The notes under the pieces: model-generated
Databases searched by the model: none
Told to the model about the DNA's origin: nothing
What the model saw: only the letters and a program-made list of their open reading frames with translations
Program-made: the position numbers and the translations under genes
Shown here: positions 37,324 to 48,589 of the stretch, one piece after another
Numbering within the stretch: position 1 is the stretch's first letter
Layout: each line of letters opens with the position of its first letter
NCBI RefSeq assembly: GCF_024323335.1
Contig: NC_066584.1
Location: 423,875,319 to 423,939,318, forward strand
Length of the DNA stretch: 64,000 nt
Reading direction: 5' to 3'
DNA from: Lathyrus oleraceus
Taxonomy: Eukaryota > Streptophyta > Magnoliopsida > Fabales > Fabaceae

Positions 37324-39107
37324 TGTAACACCCTTCTACCCAAACGACACATTTATATATATTATCAGAGTACAACATGTAGAAGAGTTTACATTTCATA
37401 CAACATATCATTTCTCGCATCACAACATAAAACCTATTATTTATTTGATTTAAAACTTCGCAGCGGACAACAACTTAAATATTATAATAATGTGTCAACA
37501 TGATCTCAACAAAACATCCCAACAATTATTCATCATAAACAACGTAAATAAAAATAATTTGGCTATCGAATCCCATAATCCCCGGTGTCACATGACCAGA
37601 GCATTTGACTCGACTCTGTAGAATAATTCTACACTTATTCTTCGAACCTCACAAAAGCTACTCCTCTTTATCTGCACATTGCTCATCATAGATGAACATA
37701 AACACATGCAGAAGGGGTGAGAATTACATTATTAAATAATAATATAACGACAGAAATATAAACATAAATATATATTTCACATATGCCAACACAACTCATC
37801 ATCATCATCAAAATCAACAAACTCATGAACATCAACAAAACAACACATCGAATGCAATGCACAAACCCATGCATGACTCAACACGACTCGGTATACCCAT
37901 TTTGTGACCACTACAGGATCACCACTCCCAGATTCACCACCATAGAATCCGAGTTCCCCGCAAGGAACCAAGCCTCTCAACAAGCCCGGAGTCAACAACA
38001 TCATTGGGACTCAGTCCGTTCATCACTAGGCATCGGCCTTTCATGAATGCATGCACATCAAACATGCCTCATAATCAACATAGCAACAACAACATCATAT
38101 AGTCATGTTATCATCATCATTAATAGCATGACATACAACTCAACACAACAACAACAACAATTATAACTAAACACGTAACTCCAACATCTCATCATCATAA
38201 ACAATTCATACACAGTCATACAATCGCCATTAATTGTTTATAATACAACTACAGCGACTTACTAAGAGTCTCGCAACTCAACGTACTCCAAACCCACCAA
38301 CATTAACTTCTGCATTTCTCCAGTTCGCGCCGCCAACATAGGGACGCGCCGCGAACTCCCCAATACACCACAGTTCGCGCCGCGAATGAAGGATCGCGTC
38401 GCGAACAACTTATTTCGCTTCAGTGCGCGCCCCGAAGCAGGGTTCGCGTCGCGAACAACGAATTACAGAACTCCTTCTGAATCCTGCCCAGTTCGCGCCG
38501 CGAACTGGGCTTCGCGCCGCGAATCGCGCGCGAACAGAACCCTCTGCTGCAGAATCCGACGCAGCTTTGCTTCTCTACTCGCCCTAACCCGTACCCCACA
38601 GCTAATAACCCAAAATCAACATTTAACAGACATATATACACAACATACTTCGATTCCATTGCATATAACACAACAAAACTCACAGATCGGGGAGTTTTCC
38701 ATCAAAACCCCAACTTTCCCAATCTCCCTAAAATCCCCAAAATTCATCAACAATCCCACAGATATTCATGAAATTGCTCGCATATTATCGTTTAATAAGG
38801 TTCAGACCCCTTACCTCTTTGGATTGAAGGAAGCTCCGAGCAATCTTTGGCCTTTTCCTCTTCCTTCTCTTTCTCTTCAGCGTTTCCCTTTTTCCACTTT
38901 CACGATGCTTCTGCTCTTTCACGTGAAACTCCTCTGTTCCAAAATGAGACTATTTCTCTTATTTCCAACTTATATATTTTTCCCAATAATTATTATTCCA
39001 AATAATAATAATAATAATCCCATAATATTTCCAATTAATTAATTAAATTAATAAATATTACATTAATTCAAATTAAATAATTAGCCTTATTTTATCGGGG
39101 TGTTACA
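37324..39107 (-). mobile_element. 3' LTR of the Tekay-like Ty3/gypsy element (1784 bp)
   Basis: The plus strand runs from TGTAACACCC to GGGTGTTACA. It is the same length as the partner at 43635-45418 and differs from it at four positions that I could find (38387, 38429, 38432 and 38974), three of them in the palindrome cluster. The five bases before it, TCTTA (37319-37323), repeat at 45419-45423. Confidence 0.95.
38334..38545. repeat. Cluster of GTTCGCGCCGCGAAC palindromes in the LTR
   Basis: About seven variants of an inverted GTTCGC/GCGAAC motif with a 3-base centre lie in 210 bp of otherwise AT-rich LTR. The same cluster is at 44645-44856 in the partner LTR. Confidence 0.9.
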
Positions 39108-39122
39108 ACTCTCCCCCACTAA
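39108..39122 (-). promoter_or_regulatory. Polypurine tract of the gypsy element
   Basis: The minus strand reads TTTTAGTGGGGGAGAGT directly before the 3' LTR, the normal start site for plus-strand DNA synthesis. Confidence 0.85.
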
Positions 39123-39149
39123 AAGAGTTTTCGTCCTCGAAAACATACC

Positions 39150-42100
39150 TCAAGCAAATAGAGCCGGATACGACTCCTTCATCTGATCTTCACGCTCCCA
39201 AGTCAAGCTCTCACCAGCTGGACCTCCCCAAACAACCTTCACTAGAGCAATCTTCTTACCTCTCAGGGTCTTCTCTTCTCGGTCATCTATCCGAATTGGC
39301 AACACCTCCACGGTTAAATTATCCCTCACCTGGACATCATCCAGCTGAACAACATGCGAAGGATCCGCAATATATTTTCTCAACTGAGATACGTGAAACA
39401 CATCATGCAGATTAGAAAGCGACGGCGGTAAAGCTATCCGATACGCCACTTCCCCAACCCTCTTCATAATCTGATACGGACCCACAAACCTCGGAGTAAG
39501 CTTTTTAGACTTTAAAGCTCTGCCCACACCTGTCGTCGGAGTAACTCTCAAGAACACATGATCTCCATCTTGGAACTCAAGTGCCTTCCTCCTGTTATCA
39601 TGATAACTCTTCTGACGACTCTGAGAAATCTTCATCTTCTCCTGAATCATCTTAACCTTTTCAGTCGTCTGCTGCACAATCTCAGGTCCGAGTACAACAC
39701 TCTCACCTGATTCATACCAACACAATGGAGTTCTACACCTCCGACCATACAATGCTTCATATGGAGCCATACCGATACTAGCATGAAAACTGTTATTATA
39801 AGTAAACTCCACCAACGGCAAATAACTATCCCAAGAACCACTCTGCTCCAACACACAAGCTCTCAACAAATCCTCCAAGGATTGGATAGTTCTTTCAGTC
39901 TGACCGTCAGTCTGAGGATGATAAGCTGAACTCAACCTTAACTTAGTCCCCAACGCTTTCTGCAAACTTTCCCAAAATCTAGAAGTAAATCTGGGATCTC
40001 TATCAGACACAATACTGGATGGAATACCATGCAGCCTCACTATCTCCTCAATATACAACTCTGCCAACTTCTCTAAAGAGTGATTAATCTTCATCGGCAA
40101 GAAATGCGCCGACTTAGTCAATCGATCCACAATCACCCAAATAGAATCATTACCTTTCACCGTCCTCGGCAATCCCGTCACAAAATCCATGGAAATGCTA
40201 TCCCACTTCCATTCAGGAATCTTCAAAGGTTGCATCATACCTGTCGGTTTCTGATGTTCAATCTTTGACTTCTGACAAGTCAAACATGCATACACAAACT
40301 TAGCAACATCTCTTTTCATACCAGCCCACCAAAACAACTTCTTCAAATCTTGATACATTTTAGTTGCACCTGGATGGATACTCAATCCACTCCTATGGCC
40401 CTCTTCAAGAATACTCTTTTTCAATTCCGACACCTCAGGAACACAAACTCTACCTTTAAATCGCAGGATGCCATTCTCATCAATCTCAAAATTACCACCA
40501 TTACCCTGGTTAACCATAGTAATATGATCAACTAGAGCGACATCAACTTGCTGACCATTCCGAATATCTTCCAGAATTCCACTAGTCAACTTCAGCATAC
40601 CCAACTTTACGCTATCAGCGGAAACTTCACAACCCAAACTCATATCACGGAACTGTTCAATTAACTCAAGCTCCCGAACCATCATCATAGACATATGTAG
40701 AGACTTTCTACTCAGTGCATCTGCAACTACATTAGCCTTACCGGGATGATAACTCAATTCAAAGTCAAAATCTTTCAGTAATTCTAACCACCTTCTCTGC
40801 CTCATATTTAACTCTTTCTGATCAAACAGATACTTCAGACTCTTGTGATCACTGAACACTTCGAATCTGGAACCATACAAATAATGCCTCCACATTTTCA
40901 ACACAAATACAACAGCTGCAAGTTCTAGGTCATGCGTAGGATAATTCCTCTCATGAACTTTCAACTGTCTAGAAGCATAAGCTACAACTTTACCATTCTG
41001 CATCAAAACACCACCAAGACCCATCAAAGAAGCATCACAATAAACAACGAAGGACTCACCAGGATTAGGCAAGATCAGCACTGGAGCACTGGTCAACCGC
41101 CTCTTCAACTCAACAAAACTCGTTTCACAAGCTGCATCCCACACATACACTTGACCCTTCTTAGTCAACTGCGTCAACGGCAATGCCAACTTAGAGAAGC
41201 CCTCAATAAATCTGCGATAATAACCAGCTAACCCCAGAAAACTACGTATCTCAGTAGCAGACTTCGGAGTCTCCCACTGTGATACAGCATCAACTTTAGC
41301 AGGATCAACAGAAATCCCACCATTCGAAATCACATGGCCAAGGAAACTCACTTCCTTCAACCAGAACTCACATTTAGATAACTTTGCATATAATTTCTTT
41401 TCTCTTAACACCTGCAGAACAATTCTCAGATGTCCTGCATGCTCTTCTTCCGTCTTAGAATATATCAATATATCATCTATGAACACCACAACAAAATTAT
41501 CAAGGTACGGATGAAATATACGATTCATATATTCCATAAACACACCTGGAGCATTAGACACACCGAATGGCATCACAGTGTATTCATAATGACCATACCT
41601 CGTACGGAAAGCAGTCTTCGCAATATCATCTGACTTCACTCGGATCTGATGATAACCCGACCGCAAATCAATCTTACTGAAAACATGAGCTCCAACCAAC
41701 TGGTCCATCAAATCATCAATCCTCGGCAATGGATACCGATTCTTGATAGTCACCTTATTCAACTGCCGATAATCGACACACAACCTCATCGTACCTTCTT
41801 TCTTCTTCACTAACAATACTGGTGCACCCCAAGGAGAAACACTTGGACGCACAAACTTCTTCTCCAGCAATTCCTCAAGTTGCTTCTTCAGTTCAACTAA
41901 TTCAGTTGCCGACATTCTATAAGGAGACATCGACACTGGACTCGTACCTGGTACTAAGTCAATGGCAAATTCGACTTCACGTTCTGGAGGTAAATCACTT
42001 ACATCCTCCGGAAACACATCCTGAAATTCACAGACAACAGGCAAATCTACACTCACTACTTTCTTATCCGCTTGCAGAGACGCAAATAAAACGAATACCT

Positions 42101-42812
42101 GAGCTTCATCTTTCACAAATTCCCCCACCTGCCTAGCAGATAGAAATCTTGCCTCATCATTCTCACTAACTTCAGAAAACCGCACCGTCTTACTATAGCA
42201 GTTGATAAACACGCCATAGAATTCTAGCCAATTCATTCCCAGAATAATGTCAATTTGGTGCAAGGGTAAGCACACCAAATCAACCACGAACTCTCTCTCA
42301 AAGATCGTCAAATGACAACCTCGACAGACAACAGAAGTCTTCACAGAACCATTAGCAGGAGTATCTATCACCATACTTCCGCCTAGGGACGACATAATTA
42401 CACCAATCCTGGTCGCACACTCATACGAAATGAACGAATGAGTAGCACCAGTGTCAACAATAGCAAGCAATTCAACATTATTAATCAAGCAAGTACCTTT
42501 AATCAGATTATCTTCTTTAGGAGCTTCAGCCCCACTCAGAGCAAACACCCTACCAGTAGTATGAGCTGCAGTAGCCGCCTTCTTCGGTTTCGAGCACTGC
42601 GAACTGATATGGCCTTTCTCGCCACAATTAAAACACGTCGGACCAGCATCCTTACATTCAGTAACTCTATGACCAGCCTGACCGCACCGGAAACATCTCA
42701 GCACTCTCTTGGTACAGCTATCAGCACGGTGGCCTGGCTCGCCACACTTGAAACATTTACCAGCTATGGAAGATCCTCCCCCACTTGGCTTCTTCTCATC
42801 TACCACTTTCTA
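39150..42812 (-). CDS. Tekay-like Ty3/gypsy polyprotein: gag end, protease, RT, RNase H, integrase, chromodomain
   Basis: One open frame of about 1218 codons. Numbering from codon 42806, there are three CCHC knuckles ([14 protein letters not shown] from 18, [14 protein letters not shown] from 38, [14 protein letters not shown] from 58). These are followed by the protease active site VDTGATHSF (Asp 118), reverse transcriptase with FIDD at 442-445, RNase H with YCDAS (Asp 591), and an integrase HHCC zinc finger. The integrase core has DFVTG and a second Asp near 935 ([10 protein letters not shown]). The C-terminus ([20 protein letters not shown]...[11 protein letters not shown]) looks like the chromodomain of Tekay/Del chromoviruses. 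There is no proper start: the frame is continuous with gag upstream across a TAG at 42812-42810, and the apparent GTG start is artificial. All catalytic residues seem present, but gag is broken, so the element is probably not autonomous. Confidence 0.93.
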
Positions 42813-43516
42813 CTTACCTTTACCATTCGGAGATGCATAAGGACTACCACGATCCTTATTCTTCTTCTCACTAAGACTCTTGTAATGAGCAGTCCTAGCC
42901 TTGCTATCTTCATCAAATATCCTGCACTTATTAACCAGTGTAGGAAACCTACGAATCTCCTGGTAACCAATGCCTTGTTTGATCTCGGGACGCAACCCGT
43001 TCTCAAACTTGACACACTTGGATCCCTCAGCACCGACATCATTATAATGAGGACAATACTGCACCAGCTCCTCAAACTTCGAAGCGTAATCAGCAACAGA
43101 CATGTTACCCTGTTTCAGTTCTAGAAATTCCATCTCCTTCTTACATCGCACATCAGCAGGAAAATATTTCTCCAGAAAGACCGTCTTGAACCTTTCCCAA
43201 GTCATCTCAGCACCTGGTACCGAAATTCTCTGGCGAGTGTTATCCCACCAGTTTCAGCCTCTTCAGATAACATGTGCGTACCAAACTGCACTTTCTGTGC
43301 TTCAGTACACGTCATCACCCGGAAGATCTTCTCAATTTCCCTCAGCCAAATCTGAGCACCATCTGGATCATAGCGCCCTTTGAATGTAGGAGGGTTATTC
43401 TTCAGAAACCTTCCCAAATTCTTAAACTCGTCGACCGGCGGATTCTGCTGCGCCTGCATGGCCTGCGCTATAGCAGCCAAAGCCTCAGCAATCGCACAGT
43501 CATTTTCTCCAGCCAT
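42813..43516 (-). pseudogene. Gypsy gag (capsid), one frameshift and a premature amber codon
   Basis: Gag starts at an ATG at 43516 (MAGENDCAIAEALAAIAQAM) and carries the capsid motif FKGRYDPDGAQIWLREIEKIF. Near 43255 the frame shifts by one base within the conserved EEAE...W region, and the continuation in the other frame (TWERFKTVFLEKYFPADV, KEMEFLELKQGNMSVADYA) runs to 42813. There a TAG stop precedes the three zinc knuckles, which belong to gag in this family. Both lesions look like recent mutations, since the LTRs are almost identical. The TAG lies where a CAG codon would make sense, so a C-to-T change at a CHG methylation site is a possible cause. Confidence 0.85.
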
Positions 43517-43618
43517 ACTCTACACAACACAACCACAACCGTTAAATATCGACAGTGTCATTTACACTAATCGACCAACAGGGAAAACATCACATTATGA
43601 CTCGACTGGACTGACCAT

Positions 43619-43630
43619 GCTCTGATACCA
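43619..43630 (-). promoter_or_regulatory. Primer binding site of the gypsy element, initiator tRNA-Met type
   Basis: The minus strand reads TGGTATCAGAGC, complementary to the 3' end of plant initiator methionine tRNA, four bases inside the 5' LTR. Confidence 0.95.
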
Positions 43631-43634
43631 CTAA

Positions 43635-45418
43635 TGTAACACCCTTCTACCCAAACGACACATTTATATATATTATCAGAGTACAACATGTAGAAGAGTT
43701 TACATTTCATACAACATATCATTTCTCGCATCACAACATAAAACCTATTATTTATTTGATTTAAAACTTCGCAGCGGACAACAACTTAAATATTATAATA
43801 ATGTGTCAACATGATCTCAACAAAACATCCCAACAATTATTCATCATAAACAACGTAAATAAAAATAATTTGGCTATCGAATCCCATAATCCCCGGTGTC
43901 ACATGACCAGAGCATTTGACTCGACTCTGTAGAATAATTCTACACTTATTCTTCGAACCTCACAAAAGCTACTCCTCTTTATCTGCACATTGCTCATCAT
44001 AGATGAACATAAACACATGCAGAAGGGGTGAGAATTACATTATTAAATAATAATATAACGACAGAAATATAAACATAAATATATATTTCACATATGCCAA
44101 CACAACTCATCATCATCATCAAAATCAACAAACTCATGAACATCAACAAAACAACACATCGAATGCAATGCACAAACCCATGCATGACTCAACACGACTC
44201 GGTATACCCATTTTGTGACCACTACAGGATCACCACTCCCAGATTCACCACCATAGAATCCGAGTTCCCCGCAAGGAACCAAGCCTCTCAACAAGCCCGG
44301 AGTCAACAACATCATTGGGACTCAGTCCGTTCATCACTAGGCATCGGCCTTTCATGAATGCATGCACATCAAACATGCCTCATAATCAACATAGCAACAA
44401 CAACATCATATAGTCATGTTATCATCATCATTAATAGCATGACATACAACTCAACACAACAACAACAACAATTATAACTAAACACGTAACTCCAACATCT
44501 CATCATCATAAACAATTCATACACAGTCATACAATCGCCATTAATTGTTTATAATACAACTACAGCGACTTACTAAGAGTCTCGCAACTCAACGTACTCC
44601 AAACCCACCAACATTAACTTCTGCATTTCTCCAGTTCGCGCCGCCAACATAGGGACGCGCCGCGAACTCCCCAATACACCACAGTTCGCGCCGCGAACGA
44701 AGGATCGCGTCGCGAACAACTTATTTCGCTTCAGTGCGCACCGCGAAGCAGGGTTCGCGTCGCGAACAACGAATTACAGAACTCCTTCTGAATCCTGCCC
44801 AGTTCGCGCCGCGAACTGGGCTTCGCGCCGCGAATCGCGCGCGAACAGAACCCTCTGCTGCAGAATCCGACGCAGCTTTGCTTCTCTACTCGCCCTAACC
44901 CGTACCCCACAGCTAATAACCCAAAATCAACATTTAACAGACATATATACACAACATACTTCGATTCCATTGCATATAACACAACAAAACTCACAGATCG
45001 GGGAGTTTTCCATCAAAACCCCAACTTTCCCAATCTCCCTAAAATCCCCAAAATTCATCAACAATCCCACAGATATTCATGAAATTGCTCGCATATTATC
45101 GTTTAATAAGGTTCAGACCCCTTACCTCTTTGGATTGAAGGAAGCTCCGAGCAATCTTTGGCCTTTTCCTCTTCCTTCTCTTTCTCTTCAGCGTTTCCCT
45201 TTTTCCACTTTCACGATGCTTCTGCTCTTTCACGTGAAACTCCTCTGTTCCAAAATGAGACTATTTCTCTTATTTCCAACTTATTTATTTTTCCCAATAA
45301 TTATTATTCCAAATAATAATAATAATAATCCCATAATATTTCCAATTAATTAATTAAATTAATAAATATTACATTAATTCAAATTAAATAATTAGCCTTA
45401 TTTTATCGGGGTGTTACA
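43635..45418 (-). mobile_element. 5' LTR of the Tekay-like Ty3/gypsy element (1784 bp)
   Basis: It starts TGTAACACCC and ends GGGTGTTACA on the plus strand, followed by the duplication TCTTA at 45419-45423. The whole element 37324-45418 is 8095 bp with an internal region of 4527 bp. It is inserted in the integrase gene of the old copia element, whose reading continues on both sides. Four differences from its partner LTR (about 0.2 %) mark a very young insertion. Confidence 0.95.
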
Positions 45419-45423
45419 TCTTA

Positions 45424-47047
45424 CCCATAATAGGTCTTATCGAGATCCTATTCTGAATGTAACACGATGTGTTAACTACCTCTGCCCAAAAGTGCTTAGC
45501 CATATTAGTCTCGTTGATCATGGTTTTGGCCAACTCTTGCAGAGCCATATTCTTCCTCTCTACAATCCTATTTTGTTGTGGAGTTCTAGGGCAGAAGAAA
45601 TCATGGGAAATTCCATTAACGTCAAAGACTTTTTCAAAGTCTTTATTTTCGAATTCTTCATCATGATCACTTCTGAGTTTTACAATTTGGAGATCCTTCT
45701 CATTTTGCACTTGGGAACAGAAGGTGGAAAACACAAAATGTGACTCATCCTTATGTCTAAGAAATTTAACTCATGTCCATCTGATGTAGTCATCAATAAT
45801 GACTAGTCAATACTTCTTACCATTGATAAAACCAACTTTCACTGGTCCAAACAAGTCAATGTGCAGAAGTTCAAATGTTCTGGAGGTTGAAACAACATTT
45901 TTAGCTTTGAAAGAAGTTTTAGAAATATTTATTTTCTGAAATGCTTCATAAAGAGCATTTGAAGCAAACTTCACATTTTGTCGACCTCTGACTAAATTAA
46001 GTTTATTAAGCTGAGAAATCCTCTTCATGCTAACATGATACAATCATTTATGCCACGTTCATTGCTCTTCATTGGTAAACATAAGACATTTTACATTATG
46101 ATTTTTAAAATCAGAAAGTATTATCTTATAAATATTTTTCTTCCTCTTTCCATTGAAAATAACTGAGCCATCCTTTTGAGTGACGTCTTTACAAGATTTT
46201 TGATTGAAAATAATGTCATAACCATTGTCACTTAATTGACTTATGGACAGAAGGTTATGCATTAGTCCTTCAACTAAAAGAACATTAGTAATGGATGGGA
46301 GAGTATCGTTACCTACTACTCAGAGCCAATGATCTTCCCTTTCTGATCACCTCTGAAACCAACGACGCCTTTAGGCTTAAGCTACAGGACTTGGAACATA
46401 TACCTTCTTCACGTCATGTACTGCAAGCATCAGAGTCCAGATACCATAACTTGTGTCTTAACTCCACTATTAAGGATATCTGCAACATATATTATCTTAT
46501 CCTTAGGTACCCACATCTTTCTGGATCCTTTTGGGTTAGTCTTCCCAGAGTTTTTGTGTAGGATATTTATACATGAATGCATGATTAAAATGGGCATGTG
46601 GCTTTGCTTTAGCCTTAGGTTTAGAAACAGCTCTACCTTTAGGCATAATATCATTTTGTTTCCCATAAAGGACAAAATGAGACTGAAGAGTATTTGGCTT
46701 ATCATCTTTTTCATAATCAGATTTGTCATTAGAATCATAGCCAATACCCATTGTTTTGTTTCTGCTAACACCATAAATCACAAAAGCCATTAAGCTTCTA
46801 TTCAGGCTTCTAGCAAGAAATTTCTGTAAAGACTTATCATATTTCTTTATGATATCACCATAACCTGTAGAGGCTTTTGAAAGAATTTTCTTCTCAGGTT
46901 TAAGACTCTTTCTTTAAGGCACAAAGTTGTTTTTCAAAATAATATTTTCTTCGCTCAAACTTAAAAACTCTTTCCGAAGCTTACAATATGCTTTTGATTC
47001 GTATACATGAATCTTCTTTAGATCCTTGTATTTGTCCAGAAGCGTCT
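45424..47047 (-). pseudogene. Old copia element: gag C-terminus, protease region, pre-integrase and integrase core
   Basis: Continuing the old minus-strand copia between its two insertions. From 47047 downward come the gag C-terminal coiled region (LDKYKDLKKIHVYESKAYCK, LRKEFLSLSEENIILKN) and MAFVIYGVSRNKTMGIGYDS. A decayed protease region follows at about 46550-46300. Next come the pre-integrase block (MHNLLSISQLSDNGYDIIF, 46262) and integrase with HIDLFGPVKVGFINGKKY and LRSDHDEEFENKDFEKVF. The last part reads PQQNRIVERKNMALQELAKT and KHFWAEVVNTSCYIQNR, ending at the gypsy insertion. The DDE residues are mostly kept, but the frame is broken many times. Confidence 0.85.
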
Positions 47048-48519
47048 TGTAGGTGCTTAATTGGCTGCATTATATGGTAAAACACTAGCTGGATTCTAAT
47101 GTCTTGACTGATGTCATGACATGGTGTGTATGTGTGACTGCATTGTAGGTTAGAATATCTAACTGTACTCTGATGTCTTGACTGATGTCATGACACACTT
47201 GAGTAGTTACTGCAGGATTAGCTAATACAGGATTTATTGAATGTCAAACTGGAGACTGTGACATTCATCCCTGTCAGCAGCTACTGAGGAATAGAACAGT
47301 TGGTGTTCTGTTAGAGCTCAGTATTCATTTGCAGTCTGGTTATCAAGGAAGAACCAGATCTGGCATAAGGCCTACTGTATGAATGTCAAACTGGATGTTA
47401 TGACATTCATCATGGACAGTATATACTGAACATTAGACAGAGTGGTGCTCTACTATACTTCAGCATGTTACTTAGTCTGTTCTTCAAGAGAATAACAGAA
47501 CTAACTTAAGGCCAACTGTGTAAATGTTAAATTTGACACTTTGACATTTATTAATGTAAGCTGTTACTGTAGTATGGTCATTTTGATCATGTACAGGTCA
47601 GCAAAATTGTACAGTCTGTTTTCTAGAAAAACAGACTCAGCATATGGACCTTGATGTCAAGCTGAATGTCGTGACATTCATTCCTGACAGCATATGCTAT
47701 ATTGTAGGTTGTTCAGTTTTCTGTTTTAGCTTTTCTTGGGCTATTCTTCAGGAAGTCAACAGCTTAGAGAAAAACCAGGAAATCAACAACCAAGTTACAT
47801 TTAATGAACCTAACAAATAGCCTATTTGTTAGTAACCTAAATGTTGAATTTATGGGAACTCGTGTGACCTTAAATTCAGGAGAATACAGGTGCAAAAGCC
47901 CAGGTACTGCAATATAAAAAGGAAGGCGTTCCTTCATTCAGTTTCGGGGATTTTGAGGCGTGAAGATTTTGTGTGTCCATCATACTTCACTGCTGTATTT
48001 TTGTGAGTCTTGTATTAGACGTATCTTGTAAGCCAAGCCATTATCAAGTAGGTGATTGTTGTGGCATAGGGTGTTCATTGAGTTGTAAGTGTTGTGTCGC
48101 TCAAAGCTTTTAAGCGTGAGTGTTGTGTATCTTGATTAAAGCTGTGAAGCACAATCAAGAGTTGTTTGAAGTGTGACTTCAACTTGTCTTTAATATTGAT
48201 TAAAGGTAGTAATCACTAAGGTGATTGAGGGGGAGTGAGTAGGAACTCTGATCTTAGTGTAAGATTGAAATTGCATTGGGTAGGGATTAAGTGATAAGTT
48301 GTAAACGGGTGAGTTTAGCTTTGAATTGATACTGCTAATAGTGGATTTCCTCCCTGGCTTGGTAGCCCCCAGATGTAGGTCATGTTGGACTGAACTGGGT
48401 AAACAATTACTTGTGTTATTTACTGCACTTACGTTTAAGTTCTGCATAATCCCTGTCTGTGCAGAATTGGATGTCATAACAACCCATGTGACATCCAAAG
48501 TCTGATAACTAGAATTTCA
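47048..48519 (+). mobile_element. 5' LTR of a full-length Sirevirus-type (Maximus/SIRE) copia element (1472 bp)
   Basis: It starts TGTAGGTGCTTAATTGG and ends AACTAGAATTTCA, and is preceded by CGTCT (47043-47047), which repeats after the 3' LTR. Between about 47095 and 47690 it holds a series of imperfect palindromes built on TGTCATGACA and GAATGTC...GACATTC. A TATA-like ATATAAAAAG follows at about 47911. About 12 differences from the 3' LTR were counted by eye. Confidence 0.95.
47095..47690. repeat. Palindromic GAATGTC/GACATTC series in the copia LTR
   Basis: At least six inverted motifs, such as TGATGTCATGACATGG, GAATGTCAAACTGG...GACATTCATC and GAATGTCGTGACATTC, recur across 600 bp of U3. 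The same set is present at 54018-54613 in the 3' LTR. Palindrome-rich LTRs are a reported hallmark of Sireviruses. Confidence 0.8.
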
Positions 48520-48520
48520 A

Positions 48521-48533
48521 TTGGCATCAGAGC
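48521..48533 (+). promoter_or_regulatory. Primer binding site of the Sirevirus-type copia
   Basis: TTGGCATCAGAGC directly follows the 5' LTR and complements initiator tRNA-Met with one change from the TGGTATCAGAGC consensus. Confidence 0.9.
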
Positions 48534-48589
48534 AGGCACCCTGCCTGTGATATTCTGGGTGAGATCTAGGGAAGTTACTTTCTAGTACC

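Noticed and set aside
38386..39042. A 218-codon plus frame inside the gypsy 3' LTR
   Set aside because: The twin LTR, nearly identical in DNA, does not keep the frame, and it runs antisense to the element. It is chance.
42804..42812. Programmed readthrough of the TAG between gag and pol
   Set aside because: The stop lies before the zinc knuckles, not at the usual gag-pol border, and gag also has a frameshift. Mutation is the simpler explanation.
42438..43124. A 228-codon plus frame opposite gag/pol of the gypsy element
   Set aside because: Antisense shadow of real coding sequence with no recognisable motif.
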